Shown piece by piece: positions 16,297 to 24,995 of a DNA stretch of 64,000 nt. The stretch is from Hymenobacter psoromatis (GTDB lineage: Bacteria; Bacteroidota; Bacteroidia; Cytophagales; Hymenobacteraceae): contig CP014771.1 of assembly GCA_001596155.1 (NCBI GenBank), positions 5,022,001 through 5,086,000 on the forward strand, written 5' to 3'. How positions within the stretch are numbered: the first letter of the stretch is position 1; each line of letters starts with the position of its first letter. The position numbers and the translations under genes are program-made. Under the pieces are notes generated by a model. It worked only from the letters and a program-made list of their open reading frames with translations, was not told the DNA's origin and made no database searches.

Positions 16297-16720
16297 CCAA
16301 AAGTCGCATTTGGCGGGGCGAGCTTTTGGGTAGTTGACTTCTCTGGAATCTTCACCTTGGCAAAATGCAGGATTTTGTAGCGTATGCGGCGAGAGTCAAG
16401 TTGGAATAGTCAATGAGCTGGCTGGCAGATTGCTGGTGGGCTAAGTCAGGGCTTACGCCTCAAAAGTTTAGATTGCCCGATACCGCTTGGCGACTGCATA
16501 TCAGCGCCTGGGGGGCCGAAGGGCGGATTTATCCGCTAAGCTGGCGGTGAGCATTTCCCGGCGCGCAACCGGGTTAGTTGCTCCGCCGGCTTCCCATCAT
16601 CTTGGTAGAGCGAGACCACCACCCGGCCTGAAAGCAATTCGGGGAAGCCGGGGTCAACAGGGGCTGGGTGGCCCCTTTCCCCCGCCTGCTTACCTTTGGA
16701 TTTCGCAACTCCTGCCTCCC
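16297..16720. other. 424-bp gap without a recognised gene
   Basis: It contains the open upstream extension of the small membrane-protein frame (to about 16400) and, at about 16446, a single half-end resembling the AGGACTTACGCA element terminus. I see no gene or clear promoter. The AraC gene starting at 16721 presumably has its control region here. Confidence 0.5.
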
Positions 16721-17650
16721 ATGAAGACCGTCTCCGTTACCGACTTGTACCAGCAGCTGGCTACGGCTGCCGACGCGGAGCTGAGCGCGTTGCTGCCCCC
16801 CGATATTCAGCAGGAAATCGGGCACTTTAACGTCTTCAACGTGGCCGACCTTTTTCGGCACCACCGCGAGAAGCCGCCCATGCCCTACGACCGGCGGGCG
16901 TACTACAAAATCAGCCTCATCCGGGGCCGCAGCCGGGCCGAGTACGCCGATAAGGTCATCGAAATCGAGCAAAACGCGCTGCTCTTCGCCACGCCCAAGG
17001 TGCCCTACCATTGGCTGCCGGAAGACCGGGCGCAGGATGGCTTCTTCTGCGTGTTTACCGACGAGTTTTTGCTGCCCGCCAAGAGCGGCGTGCGGCTGGA
17101 TGAGCTGCCCCTCTTTCAGCCGGGCGGCTACCCCGTCTTTGCCATCACAGACGCGGAATACGCCGAAATCAACGCTATTTTTCGCAAGATGGCCCGCGAG
17201 ATTACCTCGGCCTACGCCTATAAGTACGACTTGCTGCGCACCTACGTGCTGGAGCTGATTCACTGGGGCCAGCGGCTCCAGCCCGCCACGGCGCTTTACC
17301 CGGCGCACACGGCCTCGGCGCGGGTTACGTCGCTGTTCGTGGAACTGCTGGAGCGGCAGTTTCCCATCGAAACGCCGCAGCAGAAGCTGCAACTGCGCAC
17401 GGCCAAAGACTACGCCGACCGGCTGGCCGTCCACGTCAACCACCTTAATAAGGTACTCAAGGAGAACACCGGCCGCACGACCACCGAGCTGATTGGGGGC
17501 CGCGTGGTGCAGGAAGCCAAGCTGCTGCTGCGGCAAACGAGCTGGAACATCTCGGAAATCTCGGACAGCCTGGGTTTTGCGGAGGTAGCCCACTTCTCCA
17601 ACTTCTTCAAGCGCCAGACGGCCGTGTCGCCCGGCGCGTTTCGGGGCTAG
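16721..17650 (+). CDS. AraC-family transcriptional regulator (paralogue of 5024-5974)
   Basis: A 309-residue protein from the ATG at 16721 (MKTVSVTDLYQQL); the frame extends upstream to 16487 without family likeness. The sensor half includes QEIGHFNVFNVADL and YYKISLIRGRSRAEYAD. The C-terminal domain includes DYADRLAVHVNHLNKVLKE and ISEISDSLGFAEVAHFSNFFKR. It is a whole-length paralogue of the regulator at 5024-5974, and like it is followed by an SDR gene (115-bp gap, same strand). The following hydrolase and membrane gene may belong to the same response. Confidence 0.92.
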   Translation: MKTVSVTDLYQQLATAADAELSALLPPDIQQEIGHFNVFNVADLFRHHREKPPMPYDRRAYYKISLIRGRSRAEYADKVIEIEQNALLFATPKVPYHWLPEDRAQDGFFCVFTDEFLLPAKSGVRLDELPLFQPGGYPVFAITDAEYAEINAIFRKMAREITSAYAYKYDLLRTYVLELIHWGQRLQPATALYPAHTASARVTSLFVELLERQFPIETPQQKLQLRTAKDYADRLAVHVNHLNKVLKENTGRTTTELIGGRVVQEAKLLLRQTSWNISEISDSLGFAEVAHFSNFFKRQTAVSPGAFRG

Positions 17651-17764
17651 CGCGGGGTTGGTCGAGGCTGATTTGAATTTCGCAAACAATGGATTGGTCG
17701 CCGCAAACGCGGGGGTAGGGGCGGAGAGGACCTTTGTGAGGTCATTAATCAATTCCCCCACGTC

Positions 17765-18562
17765 ATGGAACTGCACCAGCGCACTATCCTTATCACCGGC
17801 GGCACCAGCGGCCTGGGCCTGGAGTTTGCCCGCCAACTGCTGGCCCTGGGCAACACGGTCCTGCTCACGGGCCGCGACCCGGCCAGGCTCGCCCAAACCC
17901 AGCGCGAATTGCCGCAGGTCCATACTTTTCAAAGCGACGTGAGCGACCCGGCCGCCATCGAGCAGCTCTACGCGCAAGTAACCACGCATTTTCCGGCCCT
18001 GAGCGTCGTGATTAACAACGCGGGCGAAATGCGCAAGCTCGACTTGCAAGACCCCGCGCTGGATTTGCGCGATGTGACGCGGGAGCTGGATAGCAATCTG
18101 GCGGGGCCAATTCGGATGGTGCAGCAGTTTTTGCCCCACCTGCTGGCCCAACCGACGGCGGCCATTCTCAACGTGACTTCCGGGCTGGCCCTCGTGCCCT
18201 ACCCCCTCGCCCCGGTGTACGGGGCCACCAAGGCCGGGCTGCGCTCCTACACCAAGGCCCTGCGGGTGCAGCTGCAAAATACTCGGGTGCAGGTAGTTGA
18301 GCTAATCGCGCCGGGGGCCAAAACGCCGCTCAACGACTCTTTTGCCGGCGACGTGCAGGAAAAGGACCTCATGGACCCGCGCCCGCTGATTGCCCAAACC
18401 CTGCGGGCCATGCAGCAGGATAAGTCGGAAGTATATCCCGGCATCGCCACGGCCCTGCGCTACCTGAGCCGCCTAGCCCCCGGCTTGCTGCTCAAGCAGC
18501 TCAGCAAAGGCGTGGCCGAGTCGCTGGCCCAGCTAAAACCGACCGCGCCGGCGGCCCGCTAG
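17765..18562 (+). CDS. SDR-family oxidoreductase (DltE-like)
   Basis: A 265-residue SDR. It shows LITGGTSGLGLEFARQL, VVINNAGEMRK (NNAG), NVTSGLAL with the catalytic serine, and YGATKAGLRSYTKAL (YxxxK). The C-terminal part (VQVVELIAPGAKTPL) matches the DltE-like subgroup often found beside AraC or TetR regulators. It is the second gene of a plus-strand run: AraC, SDR, alpha/beta hydrolase (31-bp gap), small membrane protein. The substrate is unknown; a lipophilic ketone or alcohol is plausible from the partner hydrolase. Confidence 0.9.
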   Translation: MELHQRTILITGGTSGLGLEFARQLLALGNTVLLTGRDPARLAQTQRELPQVHTFQSDVSDPAAIEQLYAQVTTHFPALSVVINNAGEMRKLDLQDPALDLRDVTRELDSNLAGPIRMVQQFLPHLLAQPTAAILNVTSGLALVPYPLAPVYGATKAGLRSYTKALRVQLQNTRVQVVELIAPGAKTPLNDSFAGDVQEKDLMDPRPLIAQTLRAMQQDKSEVYPGIATALRYLSRLAPGLLLKQLSKGVAESLAQLKPTAPAAR

Positions 18563-18593
18563 GCGGGCTGACCAAAGCCACTTCCTTTTTCTT

Positions 18594-19604
18594 ATGCAAG
18601 CACTTAAAAACCTGCTGGGCAGCGCAATAGTCTGCTCTAGCCTGCCCCAGGCCCCCGCAGCCAGTCCCCTGCCTACCCCGATGAACTCACTGGAAACTGC
18701 CCGCGCGGATGCGCCGGGCCAGCCCGCGCTGGCCGCCGACCCGGCCTTTCGCCTGGATTCGGTCGTGTCGAAAGACGGGACTAAAATCGGCTACCGCATC
18801 TACGGCCAGGGGCCGGGGCTGCTTATCGTGCAGGGCGCGATGGGCATCGCCTACAACTACGACCAGCTGGCGCGGGCGCTGGCCCCCCACTTTACGGTGT
18901 ACGTGCCCGACCGTCGGGGTCGGGGGATGAGCCCCCGGCCGTTCACCCCCGACCATACTATCGAGCGGGATGTGGAAGACCTGAACAGCGTGGTGGAGAA
19001 AACCGGGGCGCATTGGCTTTTTGGGCTTAGCTCGGGGGCTATTATCGCCCTGGAGGCCACGCGGGTGCTGCCGGCCATTCAGCGGACGGTGCTCTACGAG
19101 CCGCCATTCTACGTGGACGGGGTGCCGGTGCAGCACATCGAGCGGCTCAACCGGGAAATCGCGGCGGGCAAGCTAAACTCGGCGCTGGTCAGCATCTTCA
19201 GGACCACCAAAGTAGGCCCCCCGGTCTTCAACGTGCTGCCCCGCTTCGTGCTGAAGCCGCTTACGGCGGCCTTCCTGAAGTCCGAGGCTAAGAAAACCCC
19301 CGGTCAGTACGCCCCGATTCCGGCGCTCATTCCTTCGACCCGCTATGATTTTCAGGTGGTGCTGAACCGGGGCGGAGCCGTGCAGTCGTACCGCACGGTG
19401 GACAAGCAAATTCTGCTGCTAGGCGGCTCCAAAAGTCCGGCGTACCTGAAAAAGTCACTGACCACCCTGGCCACTACGCTACCCCACGCCCACCGGGTGG
19501 AGTTGCCCGGCCTCGACCATTCCGGCCCCTGGAACGCCGATATCGGCGGTAAGCCGACGGTCGTGGCGGAGCAGATACGCCAGTTTTTGCAGCCGCAGCC
19601 GTAG
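18594..19604 (+). CDS. Alpha/beta hydrolase
   Basis: A 336-residue protein. The hydrolase core starts around residue 52 (RLDSVVSKDGTKIGYRIYG). The nucleophile elbow is GLSSG (Ser146), the oxyanion region IVQGAM, and the probable catalytic His is H309 in GLDHSGPW. The first 45 residues are Ala/Pro-rich with a weak hydrophobic stretch. They could be a secretion signal, or the true start could be the Met at residue 30. It probably hydrolyses an ester or lactone. It follows the SDR gene by 31 bp, so co-transcription is likely. Confidence 0.85.
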   Translation: MQALKNLLGSAIVCSSLPQAPAASPLPTPMNSLETARADAPGQPALAADPAFRLDSVVSKDGTKIGYRIYGQGPGLLIVQGAMGIAYNYDQLARALAPHFTVYVPDRRGRGMSPRPFTPDHTIERDVEDLNSVVEKTGAHWLFGLSSGAIIALEATRVLPAIQRTVLYEPPFYVDGVPVQHIERLNREIAAGKLNSALVSIFRTTKVGPPVFNVLPRFVLKPLTAAFLKSEAKKTPGQYAPIPALIPSTRYDFQVVLNRGGAVQSYRTVDKQILLLGGSKSPAYLKKSLTTLATTLPHAHRVELPGLDHSGPWNADIGGKPTVVAEQIRQFLQPQP

Positions 19605-19671
19605 GCCGGGTCCCCGGCTGCGGGCCGCCGGTGGCCCGGACGCAAGTTATAACCCTCAACTACTCAATAAC

Positions 19672-20019
19672 ATGAAAATCATTAGCGGCCTGTTACTCCT
19701 GGTTTCCGTTGGCCTCACTGCCCGGCACGGCTGGGCGGGTATCACGGGCAACGTGAGCCCGGAAGCGGAAAAAATGATTGGTGGGCTGGGCATTGCCCCG
19801 CCCATCTTGGTGGGCCTGAGCTGGCTGAACCTGCTGGTGGCGGGGCTGCTGCTCTTCCCGGCCACGTTTTTTGCCGGCAACCTGCTCAACGCGGCCACCA
19901 TTCTACTGCTCATCGCCTATGCCCTGCGGGCCGGCAACCTTCAAACGGCGCTGGTAGAAGTGCCCTTTCTGCTGCTGCCGCTGGCCCTGATTTGGCTGAA
20001 GTATCCGCTGGCCAAGTGA
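19672..20019 (+). CDS. Small membrane protein, unknown function
   Basis: A 115-residue protein with about four hydrophobic helices (ISGLLLLVSVGLTA at the N-terminus, then PILVGLSWLNLLVAGLLLFPA, NAATILLLIAYAL, and LLLPLALIWL). It resembles the DoxX/DUF-type small membrane proteins that accompany oxidoreductases but has no diagnostic motif. It follows the alpha/beta hydrolase by 67 bp on the same strand and is probably the last gene of the AraC-SDR-hydrolase run. Confidence 0.7.
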   Translation: MKIISGLLLLVSVGLTARHGWAGITGNVSPEAEKMIGGLGIAPPILVGLSWLNLLVAGLLLFPATFFAGNLLNAATILLLIAYALRAGNLQTALVEVPFLLLPLALIWLKYPLAK

Positions 20020-20185
20020 AGCACCTGGTGGGCGGGATATCCGCATTACGCACGCCTTATTTTCTCACCCGCTTCCCCCGCGGCCCCGGCGCGAGCCAGG
20101 TACGCGCTGGTAACCTTTATTTAACTCCTAACCTCCTGTGAGCACTCACAAAATAATCCTGATATAAGGTCGTCCTTAGGCTAGC

Positions 20186-20221
20186 AACGCCTTCTGCTAC
20201 CGCACGATAGTAGGAGGCGTT
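20186..20221. terminator. Imperfect hairpin, possible terminator, in a 435-bp gap
   Basis: A stem of about 11 pairs with a bulge (20186-20200 with 20210-20221) lies 167 bp after the small membrane gene. The rest of the gap (20020-20454) is AT-richer around 20270-20380 and shows no gene. Confidence 0.4.
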
Positions 20222-20454
20222 TGCGTTGTTGGCTGCTCCCCTGAGTCTTCCATGCGGCCTACTGCCACCCGGACGGATTTATTTACGGAATTCCTTCTAT
20301 TTTTGAGCATACTTGTAACCGGTAAGCTATGTCTAACTGCTTGCTAAATTGGTTTTTAGACAAGCATTCATATAGGAGTTGAGCAATGGTTTCCTGCTTG
20401 GCCTACCCCCGCGTAGGTGCCCCCCGCGCCAGGCGGTGCCGGGGGCCGGCACCG

Positions 20455-20871
20455 CTAGGGCTGGCGGGTCCACGTTTCGGTGCGGCCGAACAGGGACAAG
20501 CCCACGTAGCCCCGCACTTCCAGCGCGTTGGTTGCTTTCAGGCGCAGAATGCAGGCGTAGGTTTTGCCGTTGTTGGGGTCGTAAATAGTGCCGTTCGTCC
20601 AGGCCCCGTCGGCGTAGCGGAAGCCTTGCAGCAGGGTGATGCCCAGCAGCGGGCGGTGGCGCTGGGCCGGGTCGGGGTTGCGGGCATCGAGCCGGACCGG
20701 CGTGAGCGGCCCCACGACCTGGCCACTAAAAACACCGTCCCGACTGGCAATCTGGACGACGCTAATTTTATCGGCCGTGCGCCAGCGGCCCACGATGGCC
20801 TCGGCGGGCGCGGGGGCGGCCGGGTGGAAAAAGCGGAGCAGCGTCAGCAAAGCGAGCAGGAACAAAGGCAT
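20455..20871 (-). CDS. DUF2147-family secreted protein
   Basis: A 138-residue protein with a signal peptide (LFLLALLTLLRFFHPA) followed by a DUF2147 domain: IVGRWRTADK at its start, LLGITLLQGFRYADG, TIYDPNNGKTY, ALEVRGYVGLSLFGRTETW at the end. DUF2147 proteins are periplasmic beta-barrel-like domains of unknown role. A paralogue lies at 26718-27170. It is 57 bp downstream of the ketopantoate-reductase-like gene on the same strand, so it may belong to the TetR-controlled transcript. Confidence 0.88.
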   Translation of the reverse strand: MPLFLLALLTLLRFFHPAAPAPAEAIVGRWRTADKISVVQIASRDGVFSGQVVGPLTPVRLDARNPDPAQRHRPLLGITLLQGFRYADGAWTNGTIYDPNNGKTYACILRLKATNALEVRGYVGLSLFGRTETWTRQP

Positions 20872-20927
20872 GGCGGGGGGTAGGAAAAAAGGGAATAGTA
20901 GGAAAAAAGCCGCGGTCGGGGAGCGCC

Positions 20928-21881
20928 CTAGCCCGGAGCCAGCAGGGGGGCGAAAAGGGGTTCGGCCGCCGCCAGCCGGGGCACGGGCACCCCGAGCCGC
21001 CGGGCTTCGGCCAGCACATCGGCGCAGCAGCGGGCGGCCTCCTCGTTGTTCGCGTAGCTGTCCACCATGACGCGCAGGGGCCGCATGAGCTGGAATAGCA
21101 GCCGAAACGCCCGGCTACCCAGCCAGGGCGGCAGCCGGTAAATGGCGAAGTCGGCCGCGTGGGCCTTCAGGTCCACCCCGCGGGCCTGGAGCACGGGCAG
21201 CAATTCGCGCACTTGCAGAATAGCCTGCCGCAGCCGGGCCACCGACTGTATCACCCGCGCCGGGGAGTGGTCCACGAACCCCTGCGCGTGCAGCCCGGCG
21301 TTCACGGCGAAGTGGGTCCAGAGCCAGCCCCGCCAGTCGCGGTGCTCCTCCACGTTGAACCCGCTCTGCCGAAACAGGTCGCGCACCGCTACTTCCCGCG
21401 CCGTGGGGTCGGTGCCGAACGTGCCGAACAGCACTTTGCCAAACAAGGCCCCGGTGATGCCCCCGCCGGCCGCAAACCCGCCGGCCTGCGGAAAGCCCCA
21501 GGCCACCTGGCCGGCGGGCAAGGGCGCGGCGGCGGCCTGCGGGTCAGTCCACAAATTATTGAATACCAACACCGTAGCGTTGCCGACGCGGGATCCCAGG
21601 AAGGCCGCTACTTCCGCGAAGCGGTAGTGCTGCACGCTGACGATGAGCAGGTCGTAGTCGTGGTCGGCGGGCAGGTCTTCCCGCAGGCGCGTGGTCCACT
21701 GCGTTTCGACCGGCACGCCCTGAATTTGCGCGCGGGCATCGAGCAGCTTCAGCGGCACCGCTGGGCCATAGGTGGCGGCCCGCCCCGGCCGGACATAGAA
21801 TTCCACCGAGTGGCCCGCCTTTTCCAAAGCCCAGCCATAGAGAACGGCGATAACGCCGCGTCCAAACATCAGAATTTTCAT
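20928..21881 (-). CDS. Ketopantoate reductase (ApbA/PanE)-family oxidoreductase
   Basis: A 317-residue protein. The N-terminal Rossmann motif is MKILMFGRGVIAVLYGWALEK (GxGxxG-like, second Gly position changed to Val), and LIVSVQHYRF and VFNNLWTD follow. The C-terminal helical domain has WTHFAVNAGLHAQGF where true ketopantoate reductases carry the catalytic K/N pattern. It is therefore an ApbA/PanE-fold NADPH reductase, probably not the pantothenate enzyme itself. Its promoter (22012-22041) encloses a copy of the palindrome found at the tetR promoter, so it is the likely target of the upstream TetR protein. Confidence 0.82.
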   Translation of the reverse strand: MKILMFGRGVIAVLYGWALEKAGHSVEFYVRPGRAATYGPAVPLKLLDARAQIQGVPVETQWTTRLREDLPADHDYDLLIVSVQHYRFAEVAAFLGSRVGNATVLVFNNLWTDPQAAAAPLPAGQVAWGFPQAGGFAAGGGITGALFGKVLFGTFGTDPTAREVAVRDLFRQSGFNVEEHRDWRGWLWTHFAVNAGLHAQGFVDHSPARVIQSVARLRQAILQVRELLPVLQARGVDLKAHAADFAIYRLPPWLGSRAFRLLFQLMRPLRVMVDSYANNEEAARCCADVLAEARRLGVPVPRLAAAEPLFAPLLAPG

Positions 21882-22011
21882 GGGTCGTAAACTTTTCAGG
21901 GGGTAGGGTGAGAAAAAGAGGATTTAGTGGGTGACGGCTTTCTGGTCAGGCCGCCGAGGGTAAACTTCAAAACTGCCTTACTAAAAAATACTTGGTAATC
22001 AAGGCTGTAAT

Positions 22012-22041
22012 CAAAGGTTAATAAAAGAACAGTGTTCACAA
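22012..22041 (-). promoter_or_regulatory. Promoter with TetR-type operator upstream of the ketopantoate-reductase-like gene
   Basis: Minus strand: TTG (22039-22041), 18-bp spacer, TAACCTTTG (22012-22020; one base longer than TANNTTTG). The palindrome GAAC-AGT-GTTC (22027-22037) lies inside the spacer, the classic repressor position. The same half-sites with the same spacing occur at the tetR start (22726-22738). Confidence 0.65.
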
Positions 22042-22057
22042 AACGAGCAAAAAAAAG

Positions 22058-22681
22058 TCACAAACCTGAATGCAGCACTTGGTTGAAAAGCACCAGCGCC
22101 TCCTCGATAATCGCGTCCCGGCGGTCCTCGGCGAAGATGAGCAAGCGCCGGCTCAGCAGCAGCGTAGCCAGGCCGTGAACCTGCGCCCAGACCATAAGGG
22201 CGGCGGTTTCGGCATCGGCCGGGCGAAACACGCCGGCATCAATGCCCTGCTGCACTACCTGCACCACCCGGTCGAAGGCCGCCCGGCCGCTCGCCCACTG
22301 CCCGGTATCGCTGCACGCGAGGACCGTTTCCATCGGGCCGGCCATCACGAACATCAGCTCGTACAGCTCCGGGTGCTGGAAGGCGAACTGCAAGTAGCAG
22401 CGGCCCAGGGCCTGGAGCCGCTCGGCGGGGTGTTCAAAGTCCGCAACCGGCTCGAAAGCCTGCGCCAGCTGCTCAAACGCCTGGTTTTGCAGCGTAAACA
22501 GCAACTCGTTCTTATCCTTGAAGTAGAGATAAATAGTGGCGGGACTATACTCGATGGCCTCGGCAATATTGCGCATACTCACCTTCTCGAAGCCCTGCTC
22601 GCTGAACAGGCGCTGCGCCGCCGCCAAGATGGCCCGGCGGCGTTCGATTCGGTCCCGCTCTTTGCGGTCGGCAATGCCCAC
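22058..22681 (-). CDS. TetR-family transcriptional regulator
   Basis: A 207-residue regulator. I choose the GTG at 22681, giving GIADRKERDRIERRRAIL, the usual N-terminus of this TetR group; a GTG at 22717 would overlap the promoter -7 box. The DNA-binding domain is AAAQRLFSEQGFEKVSMRNIAEAIEYSPATIYLYFKDKNELL, and a C-terminal ligand domain of about 150 residues follows. It likely represses itself and the reductase gene downstream; both promoters carry the palindrome GAAC-N3-GTTC. The inducer is unknown. Confidence 0.92.
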   Translation of the reverse strand: MGIADRKERDRIERRRAILAAAQRLFSEQGFEKVSMRNIAEAIEYSPATIYLYFKDKNELLFTLQNQAFEQLAQAFEPVADFEHPAERLQALGRCYLQFAFQHPELYELMFVMAGPMETVLACSDTGQWASGRAAFDRVVQVVQQGIDAGVFRPADAETAALMVWAQVHGLATLLLSRRLLIFAEDRRDAIIEEALVLFNQVLHSGL

Positions 22682-22716
22682 GGGGGTAGAGAGTATTAAA
22701 GGGTACGAGTACGGCA

Positions 22717-22738
22717 CAAATATACTGAACGGTGTTCA
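22717..22738 (-). promoter_or_regulatory. tetR promoter -7 box and operator
   Basis: TATATTTG (minus strand, 22717-22724) is a perfect TANNTTTG. Directly upstream lies the palindrome TGAAC-GGT-GTTCA (22726-22738). It matches the operator at 22027-22037 in half-sites and spacing. Confidence 0.65.
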
Positions 22739-22880
22739 TATTTCTGCGCGCTAGCTGTTCTGCCCGCGGTTCCGAAGCGCTTCTTTTTAGCTAGCTTATG
22801 CATCGGCTGGCCACTGAGCCGCCGCTATTAGCTAGCCCGCGAAGCTTAGCCTTATTTTTCATGTTACCCTACCCCCCAGC

Positions 22881-23019
22881 ATGACAACCATCGACAGCAC
22901 TACTAAACGCAGTGAAAAACGAAGAAGCGCTAACGCACATGAAGCGGGCCGCCGCGCTGGCCAGCAGCTTTAGCCCCACGACCTACACCGAAATCTGGAC
23001 GCATTCCACCGGGGAGTAG
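22881..23019 (+). pseudogene. Possible gene remnant
   Basis: An ATG at 22881 opens a short frame. After a change of frame near 22912, a second one reads KNEEALTHMKRAAALASS to a stop at 23017-23019. The residues look protein-like, but the joined length is under 50 codons and no family is recognised. It may be the decayed end of a gene lost between the TetR and EamA genes; the surrounding 330 bp hold nothing else I can name. Confidence 0.25.
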
Positions 23020-23070
23020 TTTAAGTAGAAATATTATTATATTCAACTGTCTTCGTTGCGGGCAGAGGGC

Positions 23071-24150
23071 CTAGCCCCTAGCCCGCAGTTTATCCCAGAT
23101 GACCAGGCCCACGGCCCCGATTATTAGGGCGGCGCTGCTTAGTAGGCGCGGACTTAGCTGCTCCCCGAGCACGGCCCAACCCAGCACCATCGCTACCAGG
23201 GGGTTCACGAAAGCATACGTACTGGCTAGGGCCGGATTCACCATTTGCAGCAGCCACCCATACGCCGTGAAAGCCAGCAGCGAACCAAAAACGACCAGGT
23301 AGGCAAAAGCCAGTCCCGAGGCGAGCGTTACGCTGGCCAGTCGAAAGCTAACCAGCTCGCCCCGCACCCCGCTGCTTAGCAGCAGCAGGGTACCCCCGCA
23401 GAGCATTTGCATCCCACTCGCCAGCCAGGGCGAGGCCGCCGCCCGGTGGCGGCTAGCGTAGAGCGCGCCGAGGGCCGACCCCAGGGCCGCCAGCAGCACG
23501 CAGCCGATGCCGAGGGCCGCGTGGCCGGGCCGGGCCACGTGGCTGGTGGCAACTACCCGCGTCAGCAAGAAAATCCCCCCTACCCCCAGGGCCAGCCCGC
23601 CGGCCACCCAAGCCGTGGGGCGGGGCGCGAGGCCGCCGAACCAGCCGAGCACCACGACCAGCAGCGGAATAACCGCCAGCAGCAGCGCCGTCAGGCCCGA
23701 GGGCAGGTACTGCTGCCCCAGCGTAACGCCCCCGTTGCCCACGGCCAGGATGCCGGCCCCGGTGAGCAGGGCGGCTCCCCAGCCCCGCCGCGTGGGCCGC
23801 GGGGTGCCGCGCAGGTGGGCAAACGTGTACAATATTCCCCCAGCTACTAGGTAGCGCGTGCCCGCCAGCAATAGAGGGGGTAGGCTTTGCAGGGCGAAAT
23901 GAATGCCCAGGTACGTGGACCCCCAAAGGAGATAGATGGCAGCGAAGGCCAGCAGCAAGCTAAGCGTAGCCGGGGGCTGGCGGCTCGCTGCTGCCGCTTC
24001 GCCGGGGGCGGCTGGCTTGCCAACGCAGCCTTTCTGTGCAAGGGCCTGGAACTGAAAAAGTGCCCGCCCGCCGTCCTGCCGCAAGGCCCGCCAAGCGTTG
24101 GGAAAGTCAAATTGGGTTGCCTCCTGGTGAGAGTAGCTGGAAGATTCCAT
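23071..24150 (-). CDS. EamA/DMT-family transporter
   Basis: A 359-residue protein from the ATG at 24150 (MESSSYSHQE). After a polar N-terminal tail of about 60 residues come ten hydrophobic helices in two EamA repeats: FAAIYLLWGSTYLGIHFAL at the start of the first and AYLVVFGSLLAFTAYGWLL and FVNPLVAMVLGWAVLGEQL in the second. These are the hallmarks of RhaT/YdcZ-type drug/metabolite exporters in the inner membrane. The tail is longer than usual and the start may be further in. It stands alone on the minus strand. Confidence 0.9.
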   Translation of the reverse strand: MESSSYSHQEATQFDFPNAWRALRQDGGRALFQFQALAQKGCVGKPAAPGEAAAASRQPPATLSLLLAFAAIYLLWGSTYLGIHFALQSLPPLLLAGTRYLVAGGILYTFAHLRGTPRPTRRGWGAALLTGAGILAVGNGGVTLGQQYLPSGLTALLLAVIPLLVVVLGWFGGLAPRPTAWVAGGLALGVGGIFLLTRVVATSHVARPGHAALGIGCVLLAALGSALGALYASRHRAAASPWLASGMQMLCGGTLLLLSSGVRGELVSFRLASVTLASGLAFAYLVVFGSLLAFTAYGWLLQMVNPALASTYAFVNPLVAMVLGWAVLGEQLSPRLLSSAALIIGAVGLVIWDKLRARG

Positions 24151-24252
24151 CAATAAGCTAGAAAAGAGAAGCCTTGGTTTGCCTGGCTGTTTTGGGGAGC
24201 GCCAGCGGCGCGTACAATTGCCGACGGCCGGCAAAGGCGGGTGCTGTCAAAA

Positions 24253-24378
24253 TTACTGGCTTACTGGCCCGGTAATTTGGGCCAGTTGATTGCTTTCCTG
24301 TGCTCCAGGAATGCCTGCTGGATTACGGTCCAGCGCCTGGAGGTGTCGGGTGGCCAGCAGCTCTAGCGCGGCTTTCAC
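24253..24378 (-). pseudogene. Short coding-like remnant
   Basis: A GTG at 24378 opens a 41-codon frame (VKAALELLATRHLQALDRN and onward) to a stop at 24253; the frame stays open a further 27 bases upstream. It has amphipathic, protein-like composition but no recognised family and no ATG. It may be the end of a lost gene, or chance. Confidence 0.25.
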
Positions 24379-24468
24379 CTCCGAGTTGTGCCGACGTACC
24401 TTGCGCTACCTACAAGGTCCTAGCAGCTCAGCCAGTAGCTTTGCATTTCACTCCAAACCCCCGCAGCC

Positions 24469-24792
24469 ATGATAACGATTTCAAAGGAGCAGCCGGTCCT
24501 AACGTTGGTCAGCTTGTTTACGGTGGCCCCCAACAAGCAGGACGAGCTGGTGGACCTGCTGATTTCCTGCACCGACGAGTTCATTTCGAGCTGCCCCGGC
24601 TTCATCTCGGCCACTTATCACAAGGGCCTGGATGGTAAGAGCGTCGCGCTCTATGCGCAGTACGAAAACATGGAAGCCTTTCAGGGAGTCATCAACAGCG
24701 AGGGGGGCAAGCGCATGGTAACCGAAGGCGGCCAGCTGGCCGAGTCTTCGCAGCGCTGCCTCTGCCACGTGTACGACACTAGAACAGCCTAG
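24469..24792 (+). CDS. Antibiotic biosynthesis monooxygenase (ABM)-domain protein
   Basis: A 107-residue ferredoxin-like-fold protein. It shows LTLVSLFTVAPNKQDELVDLL, CPGFISATYHKGLDGKSV and YAQYENMEAFQGVI, the ABM domain pattern. Such dimers act as quinol monooxygenases or heme-degrading enzymes, or have no known activity. It stands alone on the plus strand, followed by a terminator hairpin at 24836-24883. An HxlR regulator gene begins 200 bp downstream in the same direction. Confidence 0.85.
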   Translation: MITISKEQPVLTLVSLFTVAPNKQDELVDLLISCTDEFISSCPGFISATYHKGLDGKSVALYAQYENMEAFQGVINSEGGKRMVTEGGQLAESSQRCLCHVYDTRTA

Positions 24793-24835
24793 CTAACTGC
24801 TTGCTAAGCAAGGGGTAGCAACTGCTTCGGCTTAA

Positions 24836-24883
24836 AAACAGGAATGCGCTGCTCAGTTGATGCTAAGCAGCGCGTTTCTGTTT
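24836..24883 (+). terminator. Rho-independent terminator after ABM gene
   Basis: An 18-position stem (24836-24853 with 24866-24883), two mismatches, with AAA/TTT flanks, lies about 45 bp after the ABM stop. Confidence 0.7.
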
Positions 24884-24995
24884 ATGATAGGACTTTTGTT
24901 TTCCCGCCCTGGTGGCCGACTGCCCCGCCGGGCGGGAAACATTGGCGGCCGGCTGGCTGTCCTACGCTACTTCACACCGTTTTCAAGTCCCTTTG

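Noticed and set aside
16574..18277. A 567-codon open frame on the minus strand
   Set aside because: It lies antisense to the AraC and SDR genes, which have clear family motifs. Its sequence is Gly/His/Gln-rich with no domains, typical of a GC-rich shadow frame.
20928..21881. Calling this gene panE for pantothenate synthesis
   Set aside because: The fold fits, but the catalytic pattern in the C-terminal half is not clearly that of the biosynthetic enzyme and the gene is under a TetR repressor in an accessory region.
22682..22717. GTG at 22717 as the tetR start
   Set aside because: It overlaps a perfect TATATTTG promoter box, and the GTG at 22681 gives the usual TetR N-terminus.
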